From contig CM038703.1 in assembly GCA_021613375.1 (NCBI GenBank), positions 19,834,194 through 19,898,193 on the forward strand: 64,000 nt of DNA, written 5' to 3'. Position 1 is the stretch's first letter. The number at the start of each line of letters is the position of its first letter. A program made the translations under genes and the position numbers. This DNA is from Megaleporinus macrocephalus (Eukaryota; Chordata; Actinopteri; Characiformes; Anostomidae). Positions 12,805 through 25,165 of this stretch are shown piece after piece. The notes under the pieces are model-generated. The model was not told the DNA's origin. It did not search any database and was given only the letters and a program-made list of their open reading frames with translations.

Positions 12805-13130
12805 AAACAAATGACAATCTGTCATGGCAGATTATGCCCAGTAATATAACATGTCATGTTAATAATACTTGTAATTGTCTTGACAGATGCCGTACTGTAT
12901 TATCCCAAAACGGCCACTTACAGTACATTTAGCAAACGTTGGCATGTGACATAAGTTGTCATGACATCTCACAGAATGACATCTGTCATGACAATTACTG
13001 GTAATGGTAACATTACATTGATATATTACTAAAAAAGAAAATATGCCATGACAGCCTATGACAGCATGTGACATGTGCCATGACATGTTTATGGCATAAC
13101 TATGTCAATGTTATGTGGCTGGATTTAAAC
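12805..13130. repeat. TGTCATGACA-rich palindromic repeat
   Basis: The words TGTCATG, CATGACA and the full palindrome TGTCATGACA recur many times on both strands, for example at 12986-12995 and near 12958, 13046, 13078. The whole block reads as a self-complementary, degraded element. It resembles palindromic MITE-like repeats of fish. No clear ends were found. The minus-strand frame 12859-13086 is produced by the repeat and is not a gene. Confidence 0.5.
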
Positions 13131-13832
13131 AGTGTTATCAATTTAACTGTACAGTAAGCTGATAGTGTTCTTAATGGGGAGATATGCATGCATTTAGACA
13201 GGAATATAATACTTTCTTTATTTCTTAATAGAAGTATTAACTGTGAAAACACTGGAAACCAAGTCATCTACCCAACATCTTAAAAAGAATGAATGGTCTC
13301 AGCATGTCTCAGCACATGGTGTTATTTTCCTGGGACAAAAAATCCTAGGAGCACAGTCTTGTCCTTCCTTTTAACCTCAAATATTTGTAAAAAGTTTGAT
13401 TATTCATTTTCAACAGTGTTCCTACTCTATCCATGTTTAAAACTGTATAGTAATTGATTAGAAAGAGATAATCATAAATTCATAGTTTTTTTCTAGGAAT
13501 GCTATATTAAACATAACTAATTCTGGACTTTCACATGAAGCATAAGGAAAATTATCAATTGCATTACCTGGTAAACCTAATATAGGTTGAATAGATTTGT
13601 AAAAAACAAACATGAATAGGGCTTAAAAATTTTAAACAGATGAAAACGCAAGACTAATCCATTCAAATGTGCATTGCATTTCCAAAAATTAAAAACCAAC
13701 AACAAAAAAAATAACTATAAAAGACTGAAAACTTGAGTTGATGTATTTCGTATTGCTAGATTTGGTTCACATGAAAATGATGTACAAAGTGCCAGCAAGG
13801 ACATTCAAAGCATCCTTTTGTTCAGTGTATAT
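13131..13832. other. AT-rich unique stretch
   Basis: No gene, RNA gene or repeat family is recognised. It contains short poly-A and poly-T runs only. Confidence 0.45.
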
Positions 13833-14120
13833 TCAACACATATGAGATGAATCCACAATTACAGAATGACTCGGATGCATCCTTGGTTCAGACAGATCCT
13901 CTCGTTCCATATTCAGGAAAAGCCTCGCTCCTTCCTCCTCATTAGCCCTGATGAGTAGACTGGGCAGAGAGGCGCAGTGTTCACACAGCTCGGCCTTAAT
14001 GAGAGGCGACACAACCAGCATCCTGGAACATGCTCTTCCTCTCCCGCCGAACAGTTCCTCCACGACAGACGCCGTTCCTCCGAGGATACCTAAATAATCA
14101 GGCACATTCATTTGGAGCAT
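13833..14120 (-). other. 95-codon open frame of uncertain coding status
   Basis: The frame stands out from its AT-rich surroundings by roughly balanced GC, and many codons end in G or C (for example the run GTC GTG GAG GAA CTG TTC). The product has an ordinary protein-like composition, with a stretch PLIKAELCEHCASLPSLLIR at about residues 39-58. The ATG has a purine at -3, but an in-frame TAG lies 15 bp upstream, so an exon reaching further up would have to begin inside that gap. I do not recognise a family, and no donor or acceptor site can be fixed by eye. The alternatives are a conserved noncoding element or chance. Confidence 0.2.
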
Positions 14121-14759
14121 CTCCGCCCCCTGCTACGCTGCTAAAATGGCAATTCTCGGTGCATTAGCCCACCTCTGAATATACGAACCTATAGCACAGA
14201 ATAGAAGCGAATCTGTGTGTGGATAATATGCAAACAAATGCAGCTCAGCAACAGCTGGGACACATTCATTCCCTCTTTCAGTATGTGAACGGGGGGATAA
14301 AGCACAGCATGTCCTTGAAAATCTATTCATTATGATTACATGACAGGTGTAAATGCGATCCACAGTGCCTTGCAAACATTTTCAAACCCCTTAAAAGTCA
14401 TCAGATTCACCGGGATTACAAATGACACTTACACAGATTGTTCTAGCTTGTATTTATATTGCAATTAAATATCATCCATAATAAAAAGAAAAGGATCTCC
14501 ATTTTGGGCGATTTCTAGTTTTCTGCATAATTAGAGCTCATCGTGTATGATGTGTGAAAATTTCATGATGAATGGACCAATAACATTGCTTCAGAATTGC
14601 TTAGAATTAAATCTCTTTACATAAACTTGCATTGAGTAAACATTTACTGTTCCTGTTTATTGTTGCATCTCATTTTAAAGATGCAACAGTGATGGTGTAC
14701 TTTTAAGTAAAAAAAAGAAAAAAAGATTATTTGTTTCAGTCCCTAGTTACTTGGTAGTG

Positions 14760-15480
14760 CCAGCATTTTGCATCTGATTCTTCCGGCTTTGCACACAGTT
14801 TGGCAGAGATTTTCACCCATTCTTCCTGGCAGATTTGCTCCATGTTTGTTAAGGTTGGCGGGGTGAAACTCGTGAAAGGCAATTTTTAAAAAGTGCCATG
14901 CACTCTCAGTTGGATTGAGATCTGTACCTAGACTTGGTCACTGAACTTTCATTTTCTTGTTGCCGTGGCCTTGTGCTTGGGATCATGTCCTGCTGAAGGG
15001 ATAGGTCTCTACCAAGCTTTAGGTTTCTGAAGACTGAAGCAGGTTGTCTTGTAGTGCCTCCCTGTATTTTGCACCATCTAGCCGTCCTTCAATTTTAACA
15101 AGATGCCCAGTTCCTGCTGAGGAAAAGCATTCACACAACAACAAAGATGCTGCCACCCCCATACTTTACTTTAGGAATGGTGTTTGTTGAGGAATGGACA
15201 GCGTTAGGTCTGTACCACACATTTTAAAATTTACCCAAAGATCAATTTTTCTCTCGCCTGACTACAAAACCTTCTCACACATGTTAGCTGGGCCACTGCA
15301 AACATGCAAACTCTAGATTTGCTTTCATTTGTCTTTTTTTCTTCTTCTTTCTAGCCATCATTCCATACAGGCCAGATGTATGCAGAGCTCTTGATATTGT
15401 TGACTGGTGCACCTTCACTCAAGTCACAGCCACTGAACTCTCTGTTTCAAGGGACGACCTTGTCTGGACTGTGCCTGGGC
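14760..15480 (-). pseudogene. Tc1-like transposase remnant
   Basis: On the plus strand one reads the complement of typical fish Tc1 transposase text: GGATTGAGATCTG (14913-14925), GGCCTTGTGCTTGGGATCAT, then GCACCATCTAGCCGTCCTTC and CAAGATGCCCAG, in the expected order for a DDE transposase running right to left. In the family this enzyme cuts and inserts DNA at TA sites using an Asp-Asp-Glu triad. Here no continuous frame survives and the N-terminal DNA-binding half is largely unrecognisable. Identity rests on remembered general family text and is not a computed alignment. Confidence 0.75.
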
Positions 15481-15661
15481 GGTATGATGTCACTTCCAAT
15501 ATCCAATAATCCAATTACCAAATACTAAGGTATTATTTTGTAGCCTTTTTATATGTCATACATATCCAGAACTTTGACCTCAAAGTTTCCATAATCTGCC
15601 TCCAAAAGTCTTGCACTTTCAAATCTTTGTTCAGATTCACCGTCTGACCAAAATACACGAA

Positions 15662-16101
15662 TTAAAGCAGCAATATGTAATCAGAATGTACGATTTTTAA
15701 ACAAAATGCTGAACAGAATGTGAAGAAATAGCAGGATTGATTGCATGTCAGTGATGTCTATTTATCATGTTACAGGGATATCTTCTAAAGTTAGCATGCT
15801 AATCAGTTAGGCTATCCTGCCTCATAACTAAACGTTGTACCTTAAGAGGTGATAGTGAGTCACCATAACCTCAGTCTACTTTTAGCATAAGCAGATAAAG
15901 AAGAATCTACATTTTGAAAACAAAGATTACAAATGACAGAAATTGCAGCAAAACAAGAGTTAACATGGGCATTGCTTTCCATCACTGGAGACTCTAGTAA
16001 GTAAAGGGAGGATATCTGGGATGAAATTTGATGCAGAACAATAAAGTATGATTGGAACATGAATTTGATAGATTGCATCATCTTACATATTGCTCCTTTA
16101 A
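15662..16101. mobile_element. TTAA-flanked MITE nested in the Tc1-like element
   Basis: TTAA occurs at 15662-15665 and at 16098-16101. Just inside are inverted ends AGCAGCAATATGTAA and, in reverse complement, AGGAGCAATATGTAA (14 of 15 identical). TTAA duplication is characteristic of piggyBac-type elements, though other superfamilies can also use it. The 432-bp interior has no transposase; the minus-strand frame 15860-16081 in it is incidental. It lies within the bounds of the Tc1-like element, so it arrived later. Confidence 0.7.
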
Positions 16102-16390
16102 TTAGGTCTGTTCTCCCTAAGCCTTTTTAAGCATACACCAGGTGAGACCAATTATAAAGTAGCTGTGTCCTCAGTATAAAATTACACATTTCAAACTTGC
16201 ACAATCAGCGTTTTAGTCACAGAATATTTTCTTACATGGAACCGACGTCACATTAAATGAATTCAGTTTGAGGGTCAGTTTTTTTTTTCTTTAAATAAAA
16301 TGACAGGGTATAAAACATCAAAGTGTCTTGTGTAACCTAGACAAAGTTGATGAGTTTTAATAGGGTGAAAGGCTTTTGCAAGGTACTGTA

Positions 16391-19300
16391 TATTTTGTGT
16401 TTCACAGCAGCGCAGTCTGAGAATTTAAGCGGTTTTATGCTCGCTTGTAAAGTCTGATCTCTCTCTGGACTAAGACAGATAATCCATGTTCGGCAACATT
16501 GCATAAAACAGAAATTACGTTTGTTTTTGTTTTTCTTTCGTTCGTTCTTTCTGAGAGAGAACACTAAGCAGTCTGTTCAGATAAAAGCCAAGTTGTGGTG
16601 CATTAAAATGGAACAGGGCTTGTTGGCACAGACTGTTGTTCTCAGACAAAGAAAACACTTTGTGGCAAGCACAAAGATAGAAAACTCATTTGAAATTAAC
16701 TTGTGGGTTTTATTGTTGTCATTCAGTGTCAGAAGGCCATTTCTCTCTTGATTTCATCAGCATTGTATAGGAACAGTGTTATCAACCGTAAGACATTTCC
16801 CATTTACTCCTGAAAAGCAGGGGAAAAAAGCACGACACACGAAGATGGATAATTGAGTATTTATATGACAGCACACTGACAGCGTCAATTCACGGCACAA
16901 TGTGCAAACAGTGGCCTGATTGCTATCACACATAGCGGATCACGTGGAGCTATGAAGTTATGTTGCTTTTGATGATCCGCAATCTGCAGTCACTGTTGGC
17001 TGCTCTAGTGGCCAAATGAAGATGAAGACCCTCTAACCTTTTCACAAAAAAGATCTAATTACTGCCGCTTTAAAATTCCACAGACATTTATACTCTGTAG
17101 AGAAGGTCATAAAGGTTAGTTTGCCTGCGAATGGGAAGCTATTTCGAATGATAATTTTATGGGAAAAATACTGATTTTGTCATTTAAATTTATGGACACG
17201 ATAAGCTTGTCTGGATAGCATTTAGCCCGGGTTACTGTGGCAGTAGACGTTTTGCCAGCCATACTTTAAATTTCAGGCACATGTATGGCATTTATTGGTG
17301 GGTCTTGTCTTCATACAAACTGTCCCAAAAGTAAAGTGCTCATTTATTATTTTTAATTTTAAAGTGTGGTTTTAGAATGCTATCTAACTGTTGAATGCTT
17401 TATCTTGCAGTACAATCCCAGAGCATCACTTGAGTAGAGAAATTTTGTTGACAGTCATTTCTCTTAAGATAATCCTCGTGTTTATTGGCTTTGAAATCTG
17501 TTATGTCGTGACCTGATGATGAGGCAGATACACTCATACCCAGCAAAGAGGTACCCTATTTGCACTTACGCTATGGCAGCAATGAGAGCAGGCAGAACAC
17601 AAGCATGGAAAATGCAGACGGAATCAAATCTCACAATGTCCTCGGGGGTCTCAAATAATCATATCTGCCCTTGATGAACATTCCAGGAGTCGGCGGCGCA
17701 GGCAGGAGTGTACGGCTGACTTGATGATGGGATTCATATCTTATGAATCTGTTACCCTGGGTCAGTTTAGATATATTGCCTGATAAGATGAATAGGTTAA
17801 TGTAAGGACTAGGTGACTTTAGTGACATGAATTCATAATGATTTTGAGATGATCTTCTCGCATGAATGAAGACAATTTCTGGACTAGGATGGAACTACAT
17901 TTTGCTAACCCTTGTGAGTCCTTTCTATCTTACTAACTATCTGAGGCACATGTGGCAGGGAGTGCTATTAGCACTCCAGGGGCTTTTGGTCCTATATAAC
18001 ATATAATATAAGTGGTGTCCATACAGGAAGGCTGGGACCTGTAAATTAGATTCTTGGGCTCCATTAATGTCTCAAAAGCAAAATTCTGGGAGGTTACTGA
18101 AAATAAACTTATTACGCTATCAGTGTTTAGTTGCTTTACCTGCAATTGGCGAGCTTTGGTCTTTAGGGTTCTTGACTCACTAGAGAAGCAGCACTGATAT
18201 ACCTCAGGGTGGCGCTGTAGCACATTTGGTTCGCCCAGTTCACCCAGGAGGTGTCAGCTAATTACACAACTAGAAAAGAGCATTTCCTAAAGAAGAATTG
18301 TTACTATTGCCTAATAGCATTGCCATTGTTACCAAGCTAGCATCAGTACCACTATGGCAAATGAGATAGCAACCAGCCAACATGGGACCCCCAAAATAAC
18401 GCTGGGTGGTTGGCACACTGCCAACTGCCCTTTACATTGTGTAATCATTTTGTAATGGTCCAACAGAAATGGTCCAAATTTTCTGGTAATAAAGTCTATT
18501 TGAGTAAAGCCCCCCTTTTCTTCTTTCTTTTCTTTAAAGCCACAAAGTTTCAGAAACAGCAGATTTTGTTATGACCGTGACAATATTCCATAATAAACAA
18601 ACCGATGGAAAAATTCAGTCCACATTTCTATGTCTCTCTCTCGCTGCCAAGGGCCCCTCCCCCCATCTACCACAGTCGCCACCATACACACACACACAAA
18701 AACATCAGAAGAGCGCAAAGCGTACAACTGGAAGCATGTAAGAACAGACATTTTGGCTGCTTTCATTCAGGCTTCCACTTCAGTTAATTTAATTTCCACC
18801 TGTAAGCATTAAATCCCCACTTTGAACCACATGCTTCTTTGAGATTAGGGGACCTTTTTTCACTTCTGGAGCAAGCAACTATCATAAAAAAAAATGCTGT
18901 GTACTTTTGCTTCTGATTATGTTCAATGACCGTCAAGTGAAGAGCTAAGCTGGTTTAGTGACTACTGTAACCAGCCTGAAAATTTGATTTGGTTTCAGTT
19001 GCAGGGATTTTGGGGGAGCGTTGGCAGTGGATGTGATTCACGGTCGATGTCATCCACAGGCCACTAAGGACACAGTGTTGTTGGCAGTGCACGTCAAAAA
19101 GTCTAGGTTGGATGAAGCCACAGCGAATATGAAAAGATGCTTAGTGCTGTTCGAACAGGATTAACAATACATAGAGAGGTGGGGCAATGTATTTATCAGT
19201 AGTGTTTCTCAGTGATATTAGTTCTGTCAGAATCTGTCGGCAGTCATTTTTATAGGCTGCATGCACCTGCATATAGCTATAGGTTATATTGCAATGGCTG

Positions 19301-20126
19301 TACATTTGACATTATATACCATGTGTTTTATTTCTGTAGTATGAAGGCACTTGGTTAAATGAAATATTTGAACAATATTGCTATCCAAATGCACACTATG
19401 AATAAATACTGGGTAACATTATAAAAATGTTATGGCATCCACTCCTTATTATAAGAAGCAAAGAAAATATGCAGTTCTTCCTCCTCTATGTTAGCATTAA
19501 CAGCTTTTTACTTACCAGTATGTAAGAAATGTAAGTAAAGCAGCTTCAACTTCATCTCTTTACTTACGAACACAAATGTTACCTCTTCTTTTTTTTTTTG
19601 TTTGTTAACCTTACTGATCCTTTCATTGGCTGTCTGTCTTTAAATGATCTTTAATCTTTGATCGAACAACAGTGAGCAGGACCTTCAGCATGACTGGCAT
19701 CAGGGCAGTGCTACTTCTTTGCGCTGTAATGCTGATAGCAAACTCAATGCTCTTTATTCACATACAAGGTGGTCTTACAAGATGGGTTAACCAGTTATCA
19801 TGTTAACATCATGATAGACAAAATGAAGCATTAAATGAAATACTCAGACATTTCTATTTGTATTTGTGAGCAGCCAAAAGTTGTGTATGGATGCCAAAAT
19901 GTAAATCAAGCAACCTCCTAGTATTACATACATCTACAGAAAGTATCAAGATCGTATTCTATATTTGGCAAAATGAGATCAACCCACCTCTCCCTATAAA
20001 ACTAATTCCATATAAATAGTATTTAAGAGATTAAGGGCCAGGCTTACCAAGAGAACCACTAATTACATATAGTCTACCAACACTTTGCACCAAAGATGGA
20101 GTTTGTGTGGTAATAATAACCCCCCA

Positions 20127-20127
<1 letters not shown>
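16391..20127. other. Long unique stretch; possible conserved noncoding island at 16.8-17.3 kb
   Basis: No gene is supported in 3.7 kb. The pair of overlapping frames at 18605-18812 is CACACA- and T-rich and appears in several frames at once, which argues against coding. The part 16800-17260 has no repeat signature and mixed composition and might be a regulatory element. Confidence 0.3.

Positions 20128-20211
<84 letters not shown>
20128..20211. repeat. (TA)42 microsatellite
   Basis: This is a perfect TA run of 84 bp. It is self-complementary and prone to cruciform extrusion, polymerase slippage and assembly error. The two minus-strand frames through it encode only alternating Tyr-Ile and are not genes. 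Confidence 0.98.
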
Positions 20212-20212
<1 letters not shown>

Positions 20213-22284
20213 CTTTAAGAGGTAAATGCCTATAAATACATATGCAATGAGACAAGAGTGCAAGAGAGCACCGACCGCCCCCGTTGATCTTTTTATGGGC
20301 TCTCAAGATGGACTTGTGAAATAAGTTCATGCGAATACTCCTGCTGCTCCTCCATATTCTATACCCTATAAATTCTCCCCTCTCCCTTCAATTAAACTTT
20401 CCATCCCACTCCCACTCAGTCTCCTTCCACTATTTCATGACTGATCTCAATCACTGAGTGATGGGGGGCCGGGGGAGTTCCATTACAAAAGATGCCCAGA
20501 ACTCCTGCCAAAGCTTATTAGAGTTCAGCCCCAGCTCAGTTTGCGGTGTTGTCCAACAGCAAAATGAAGGTTGTGATGAAGAACAAATGAGTAAATTTGC
20601 CTGTAAGGTTCACAAATAGTCCTTAATAGACTTATCCTTCAATTTGTATACATCATGAAGGTCCCTTACATTATAAAAACATTCTTCATAATCCTGCATC
20701 TCATTTATTAAAATAACTTTCTGAAAGATGTATTAAGGAAACCCGGTATTTTTTTTTTTTTTGGCATTCTTGTTTTTTCGAGTGAAAAATACTTGTAGAT
20801 CCTGCAAAAGAAAGCGAAGGGCTTCTCTCTAATACCAGATAAACAAACAAAATAACATCAGCCTCTTTATCAGGGTCAGTTAAACATATTACGCATTAAC
20901 ACCCCCTCACTATTTGCTTCTCCTGTGGCCAATTTCGATGAGCCAATCATCCGTTGCGAAGAAATCTTGTGAGGGAATGCAAGATTGGCCCTCGGTAAAT
21001 CTTGTCATCTCTAGTTTGTAGATGGATCTATAACATCCTCCTAGGTTTGGTGTAACATCAATCCCAATTAAAGAGTGACAGAGCAACAAGGCATGGCGTG
21101 AGCTGTCCCTACCCAGCGCCCGCTCGATGACTGTGATCAAAACGCCCAGGTGCCATACAGATGCATCAACTGACTCCTCAACCATGACAGTGGGCTCCTC
21201 CGCTGGTCCTGGGCTTCGTTAGCCTTGTTTCTCCACTCCTGAGAGAGTTCCACGTAATGGATTTGGCATGACGTCCCACTTGTCAATATTTACTGTCTTG
21301 TAATGAATGGAGTGTTTGTTTGAAAGTGTAATTAGTGTATTTTCTTCTTGAGGCTAATTAGCGGTAATGTATGAGCCCAGAAATTACAATCATAAGCAGA
21401 GGGGGTCAAATCCACCGGGTGCAATGCAACACACGATCAGATCATTTTATTTACTTCTTTGATAACTAAAGTTATGAAAATAGAAGAGCAAATGAATGAA
21501 AGTTGCAAACGTTAAGATCTTCCAATCAAGACCATTTCTTGATTCAAATTTAACCCTTTCCACAGTAGCCATATAAGGAACTTATTTAGGGGGTCCCTCA
21601 GTTTTTGCACCATACATTACATCATAGATCACTATATGGATATATAACAAAGTTCACAGCAAATCACTTGTAACGCCTCAGCCATGTACAGTTAAAAACA
21701 AACATACTTTCATGATTACTGCCTGCTGCTCATCACAACTGCAGTCTTGGTTGAGGGAACAAATGTGTACCTTAAAACTTTTACATTTTTCTTTGTGCCC
21801 TGCACTTTTATGTAATATCAGGTTGTTTGAAGGTAAGTTGTATTAATTCATTTAGTAGTTTATTCATTCTTACCACTATTCTTATTTCACCACTTATAGT
21901 TTAACAATGAAATATCATTTCTCAACATTAAATAATAAAGAACTTGGGGATTTTATCATCTACGATATATAATACCAATAAAAGATTCAGAGAATTCTGA
22001 GAAATGCAAGAGACAAGGCCAAAAACCAGTATTGGATGGCCATGATCTGTCAGGTGCCACTGCATTATTCACAGATACTATTCTGTGGTGGAAATTACAG
22101 GAAGGGGTCAGGAACACTTCACCCATAACAGCTCATCACTGTACCCACAGATGCAAGTGAAAACACTACAATGCAAAGAAAACCATATATAAACAGGATC
22201 CAGAAGTGCAGCTGCTATCTCAGGGGCGGAGCACATTTAAGATGGACTGCGGTCCAATAAAAGCCAACAACCGTGATAGTATGG
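20212..22284. other. Unique stretch with candidate conserved noncoding island
   Basis: The segment 20550-21430 is free of simple repeats and transposon ends and has balanced composition. A 91-codon minus-strand frame (20910-21185) falls inside it but has no recognisable domain. A cis-regulatory element is possible; a coding exon seems less likely. The remainder to 22284 is ordinary AT-rich DNA. Confidence 0.3.
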
Positions 22285-22497
22285 GAGTGCATTAGCGCAC
22301 ATGGTATTAGTGTTTGGTACAATGTAGGGGGGTACACCGCTGCCCTTCATGCTGTACACTGAGGTTAGATTCCCCACCAAGGCTACAATATATTATACCC
22401 TAGTATAGACAAGACAAATAACACTACCTTTGCCTACCTGTGTACATGTAAAGTGTAAGTTACTCTGAATAAAAGCATCTGCCAAATGTCATAATAT
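22285..22497 (+). mobile_element. tRNA-derived SINE, plus strand
   Basis: A tRNA-like head contains a box-B-like GGTTAGATTCC near 22353. The 3' end carries a diverged form of the very common fish SINE tail (AAGTTACTCTGAATAAAAGC, then ATCTGCCAAATGTCATAA). This family is distinct from the SINE at 1.5 kb, which has a GATG-repeat tail. The 5' limit is approximate and no target duplication was found. It is non-coding and depends on a LINE for movement. Confidence 0.65.
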
Positions 22498-22731
22498 GAA
22501 TGGTTTGGGTGACTTATGCATCTGAAGACACCATTAATGCTAAATGATATGAACAATTAGGAGCAACATATGCTGCCTTCCAGATGACGTCTTTTTCAGA
22601 GAAGCACTTCATGTATTACAACAGTATGATTCCAGTCCAGACCAGTGACCAATTGAAAACATACGACATGCTATGATATCAATGTGGCATGTTTTATATT
22701 GCAATGTTATATATATTTTATTATTGTTATG

Positions 22732-23070
22732 TGTCATGGTATTGTTCTCTGCCCTTGCTGCCAGTCTTGTGTCTTGATCCATGTGCTTATGTTTGTTTTA
22801 GTAGTTTGCCCTTCCTTGTCTTCACCCTCTAGTCACACCCATCACCTGCTCCTAGTTTGTCTCTTCTCCCTGTCCCAGGTGATCCCAGTTCCCCTTGTGC
22901 TTATATACCACTGTGGTTGCTGCTTTTGTGGTCTAGCATTGTTGATATGTGATGTGGTTTTGTTGGTTTCTGGTTTTGTCATTTTGTATCCCTGTCGTTG
23001 TGTTAAGTATGGACTTCAATAAACACTACCTGCATTTGTATCTGCCATTACTAACTATTCCTGCGTTACA
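22732..23070 (+). mobile_element. Solo LTR, copy 1
   Basis: The 339-bp sequence begins TGTCATGG and ends TTACA. It shares ordered blocks with the copies at 39891, 50845 and 52284, notably CACACCCATCACCTGCTCCT and AGTTTGT. It has a TATA-like TTATATA at about 22911 and AATAAA at 23018-23023, in the order expected of an LTR promoter and poly(A) signal. No internal retroelement region is next to it, so it is a solo LTR or a non-autonomous relative. A target duplication is not clear for this copy. The plus-strand frame 22684-23022 is incidental. Confidence 0.7.
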
Positions 23071-24914
23071 TTGTTTTTTTCCATTACACTTAGTAAATAG
23101 AAAATGTTGATTTTTTTTGTTAACTTATTCTCACTCAATCCACATGTAATTTGACCATGAAAGTTTTTTTTTTTTATATGACTGGTATGTCCAGACCAAG
23201 GACAAAGCGAAAGTGTAGTACTCTTAGGTAATATCTATAGACTGCTCTTCTTTGCTTCTTAAAGCAACTGATCTTCTGGTCAAAAAGTGGTAGGTAGCAA
23301 TGTTTCAGCAACCTCACTGGTTAATGAGAAGGGATTTGGGATGATGTAATGTTTTGGCAGAACAGGAGCAATAACAAGTCTTTATTTCTAATATAAACAT
23401 CACAATGGCAGAACACTAAAGGCAATGATTATTGCAATATAGTGATGCGGGGCCATGGATTAGATCATAACAGTCCTCTTCACTAAACCCTCACCATTCA
23501 TTCAGAACTAGATAAGGAAGGGGCAATACCAAGGCTATATGCAGGGTCCTTGACTGAAGCAGCAGTGACGTGTCTGGCTCCATCGGGGGGACACTTTCAT
23601 GTTTTTTAAGTAGCCATTGTACCTAGCGTCCTCCCTCATCAGTAGATGGCTCATGCTATCCAATTCTCCCAGCTAAACTAAAGAGCCGCGCTCAGTGACA
23701 CTTTTCGTTTAGATCAGTTTGTCCTGCAAGGACAATTTTCTAGCGGCGTCCCTCTTCACCAGCGAGCGCATCTCCAGGGGAGTTGTTCAGCTCCTCCACA
23801 CTGACTTCAAAGGCACAGATGCCTCCATCCATTGCTGATTTGTTAGGGAGAATGCAGACTGCATTTGCATACATGTGGCGTTTATAGCAGGTGCGTGGGA
23901 GCATCAGGAAAAAAAAAATCTATTAAAGGAAACTCCCACCACACTGTTCCTTTCAACTACACGAGTCGTCAACTTTTCAGCCAAAGTTTTGATGGAGGAG
24001 GCTTTGAATGGATACAGAGTAGCACTTCCATGCCAGGCAATAAACAAAGAAACACAATGAATTGCCAAGGAAATTGCAGCTGGCATTGCTTCGAGAAGAT
24101 TATCTTTTCACTGCACACATTTATTATTGGGTAAATAATAGGAAAAGTTTGCAAAAAGTTGGCAGATAGTTTTTTTACAAGTATCGGGTCAGTAAGCCAT
24201 GTTCTTTCCTCAGCTAAGCCATGTTTTCATTCGACTAAGCAATGCTATGAATGGCAAATTCAGTTTGGAATCTTGAGTGTACATAATCATTTGCAGGGCA
24301 ACCTAGGCCTGGACTTATCAGTCAATTGCGAATCTTGGTAATTCAAGAACTATAATCAATTATTGGAGAACTACTATGTGGTTAATAAGCTCACTCTTTA
24401 AAATAAATCAATGTGATAAGAGCCACCTCTGAGTCCTTAAATAACCTTTCGTTAAAGGAGCAGTGTGTAACAGCTAGTGGTAAGGTTGAAATGACTAGAA
24501 CAGGGGCAGGGCCCCTTCAAGAGAAATCACAGTTGTCATCAGGTTTTTTGACATTGCTTCTGTGCATGCTCCAGATTCGTTTTGCTTCTTAATGTTTTCG
24601 CCCTCTACAAGGTCAGTAAGGATTCACTCTCCTTTGTTTTTCTGCTGTGTTTTGTACTAAATAGCAGCCTCCAGCTGTCAAGATGTGGTGGTTACCTGGT
24701 GTTCAAGTAATTTATTCTACCCAATCAAATGGTCCTTCTTAAAATGTTCATATCATTAGTAGAGTGCAGTGTTTCAAATGTTTGAGTTTTTAATATTAAT
24801 AAAGATAACCTATCTAATTATTCTTTTAATGCTAGAAACATTGCAATTAGGACATTTATCAGCTTCTTGTGTGAATTTTCCTATTTCACATAAATGGTTG
24901 CATTAGGGTACCCG
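23071..24914. other. Mostly unique; possible regulatory island and one MITE end
   Basis: The part 23560-23900 has balanced composition with no repeat signature and includes an octamer ATTTGCAT at 23863-23870. At 24453 there is TTAAAGGAGCAGTGTGTAA, which matches the left end of the TTAA-flanked MITE at 15662, so the left part of a second, degraded copy probably starts here; its right end was not found. The frames at 23865-24154 overlap on both strands and are not supported as genes. Confidence 0.35.
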
Positions 24915-25165
24915 AGATGATATAATAACTGCTGCACCTTTTAAGGTGGAACAGAAAAATTCTATTACTCCCTCAATTTTTCTGTTTTACTGTAAAGCCA
25001 TAGAAACAGAATAAGAAATAAGAAACTGAATCCCAGCACCATAATGTAAATGCTGCAGCATGTAAGGTGGAAAGGAAACATTTGAACAAGATGCTGTTGA
25101 ATAAGAAGCTGAATGTCAGAGCTATAATGTAAAAGCTGCACCATTTAAGCTGAAACAGGAAAACC
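24915..25165. repeat. Degenerate tandem repeat, about three copies
   Basis: Three related blocks occur: GCTGCACCTTTTAAGGTGGA (near 24931), GCTGCAGCATGTAAGGTGGA (near 25052) and GCTGCACCATTTAAGCTGAA (near 25135), the last two each preceded by ATAATGTAAA. Spacing is roughly 80-120 bp. Function is unknown; it could be a decayed minisatellite or part of an unlisted repeat. Confidence 0.5.

Larger units (their letters stand above)
14363..16388 (-). mobile_element. Degraded Tc1-like transposon
   Basis: The left end CAGTGCCTTGCAAA (14363) and the right end in reverse complement, CAGTACCTTGCAAAAG (ending 16388, next to a TA), are matching terminal inverted repeats of the Tc1/mariner type. The interior between about 14760 and 15480 reads, on the minus strand, as a remnant of a Tc1 transposase. 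A second element (15662-16101) is inserted in the 5' half of the transposon as read on the minus strand. The element is immobile: the frame is broken many times. At the left edge the expected TA is CA. Confidence 0.8.

Noticed and set aside
20031..20330. 99-codon frame with a long Tyr-Ile run
   Set aside because: It is produced by the (TA)42 microsatellite.
22285..22497. A tRNA gene, from the box-B-like motif
   Set aside because: No cloverleaf can be formed, and the sequence continues into a typical SINE body and tail.
22684..23022. 112-codon hydrophobic plus-strand frame resembling a membrane protein
   Set aside because: Most of it is the T- and C-rich solo LTR. Related frames arise in the other copies at 39860, 50669-51221 and 52276.
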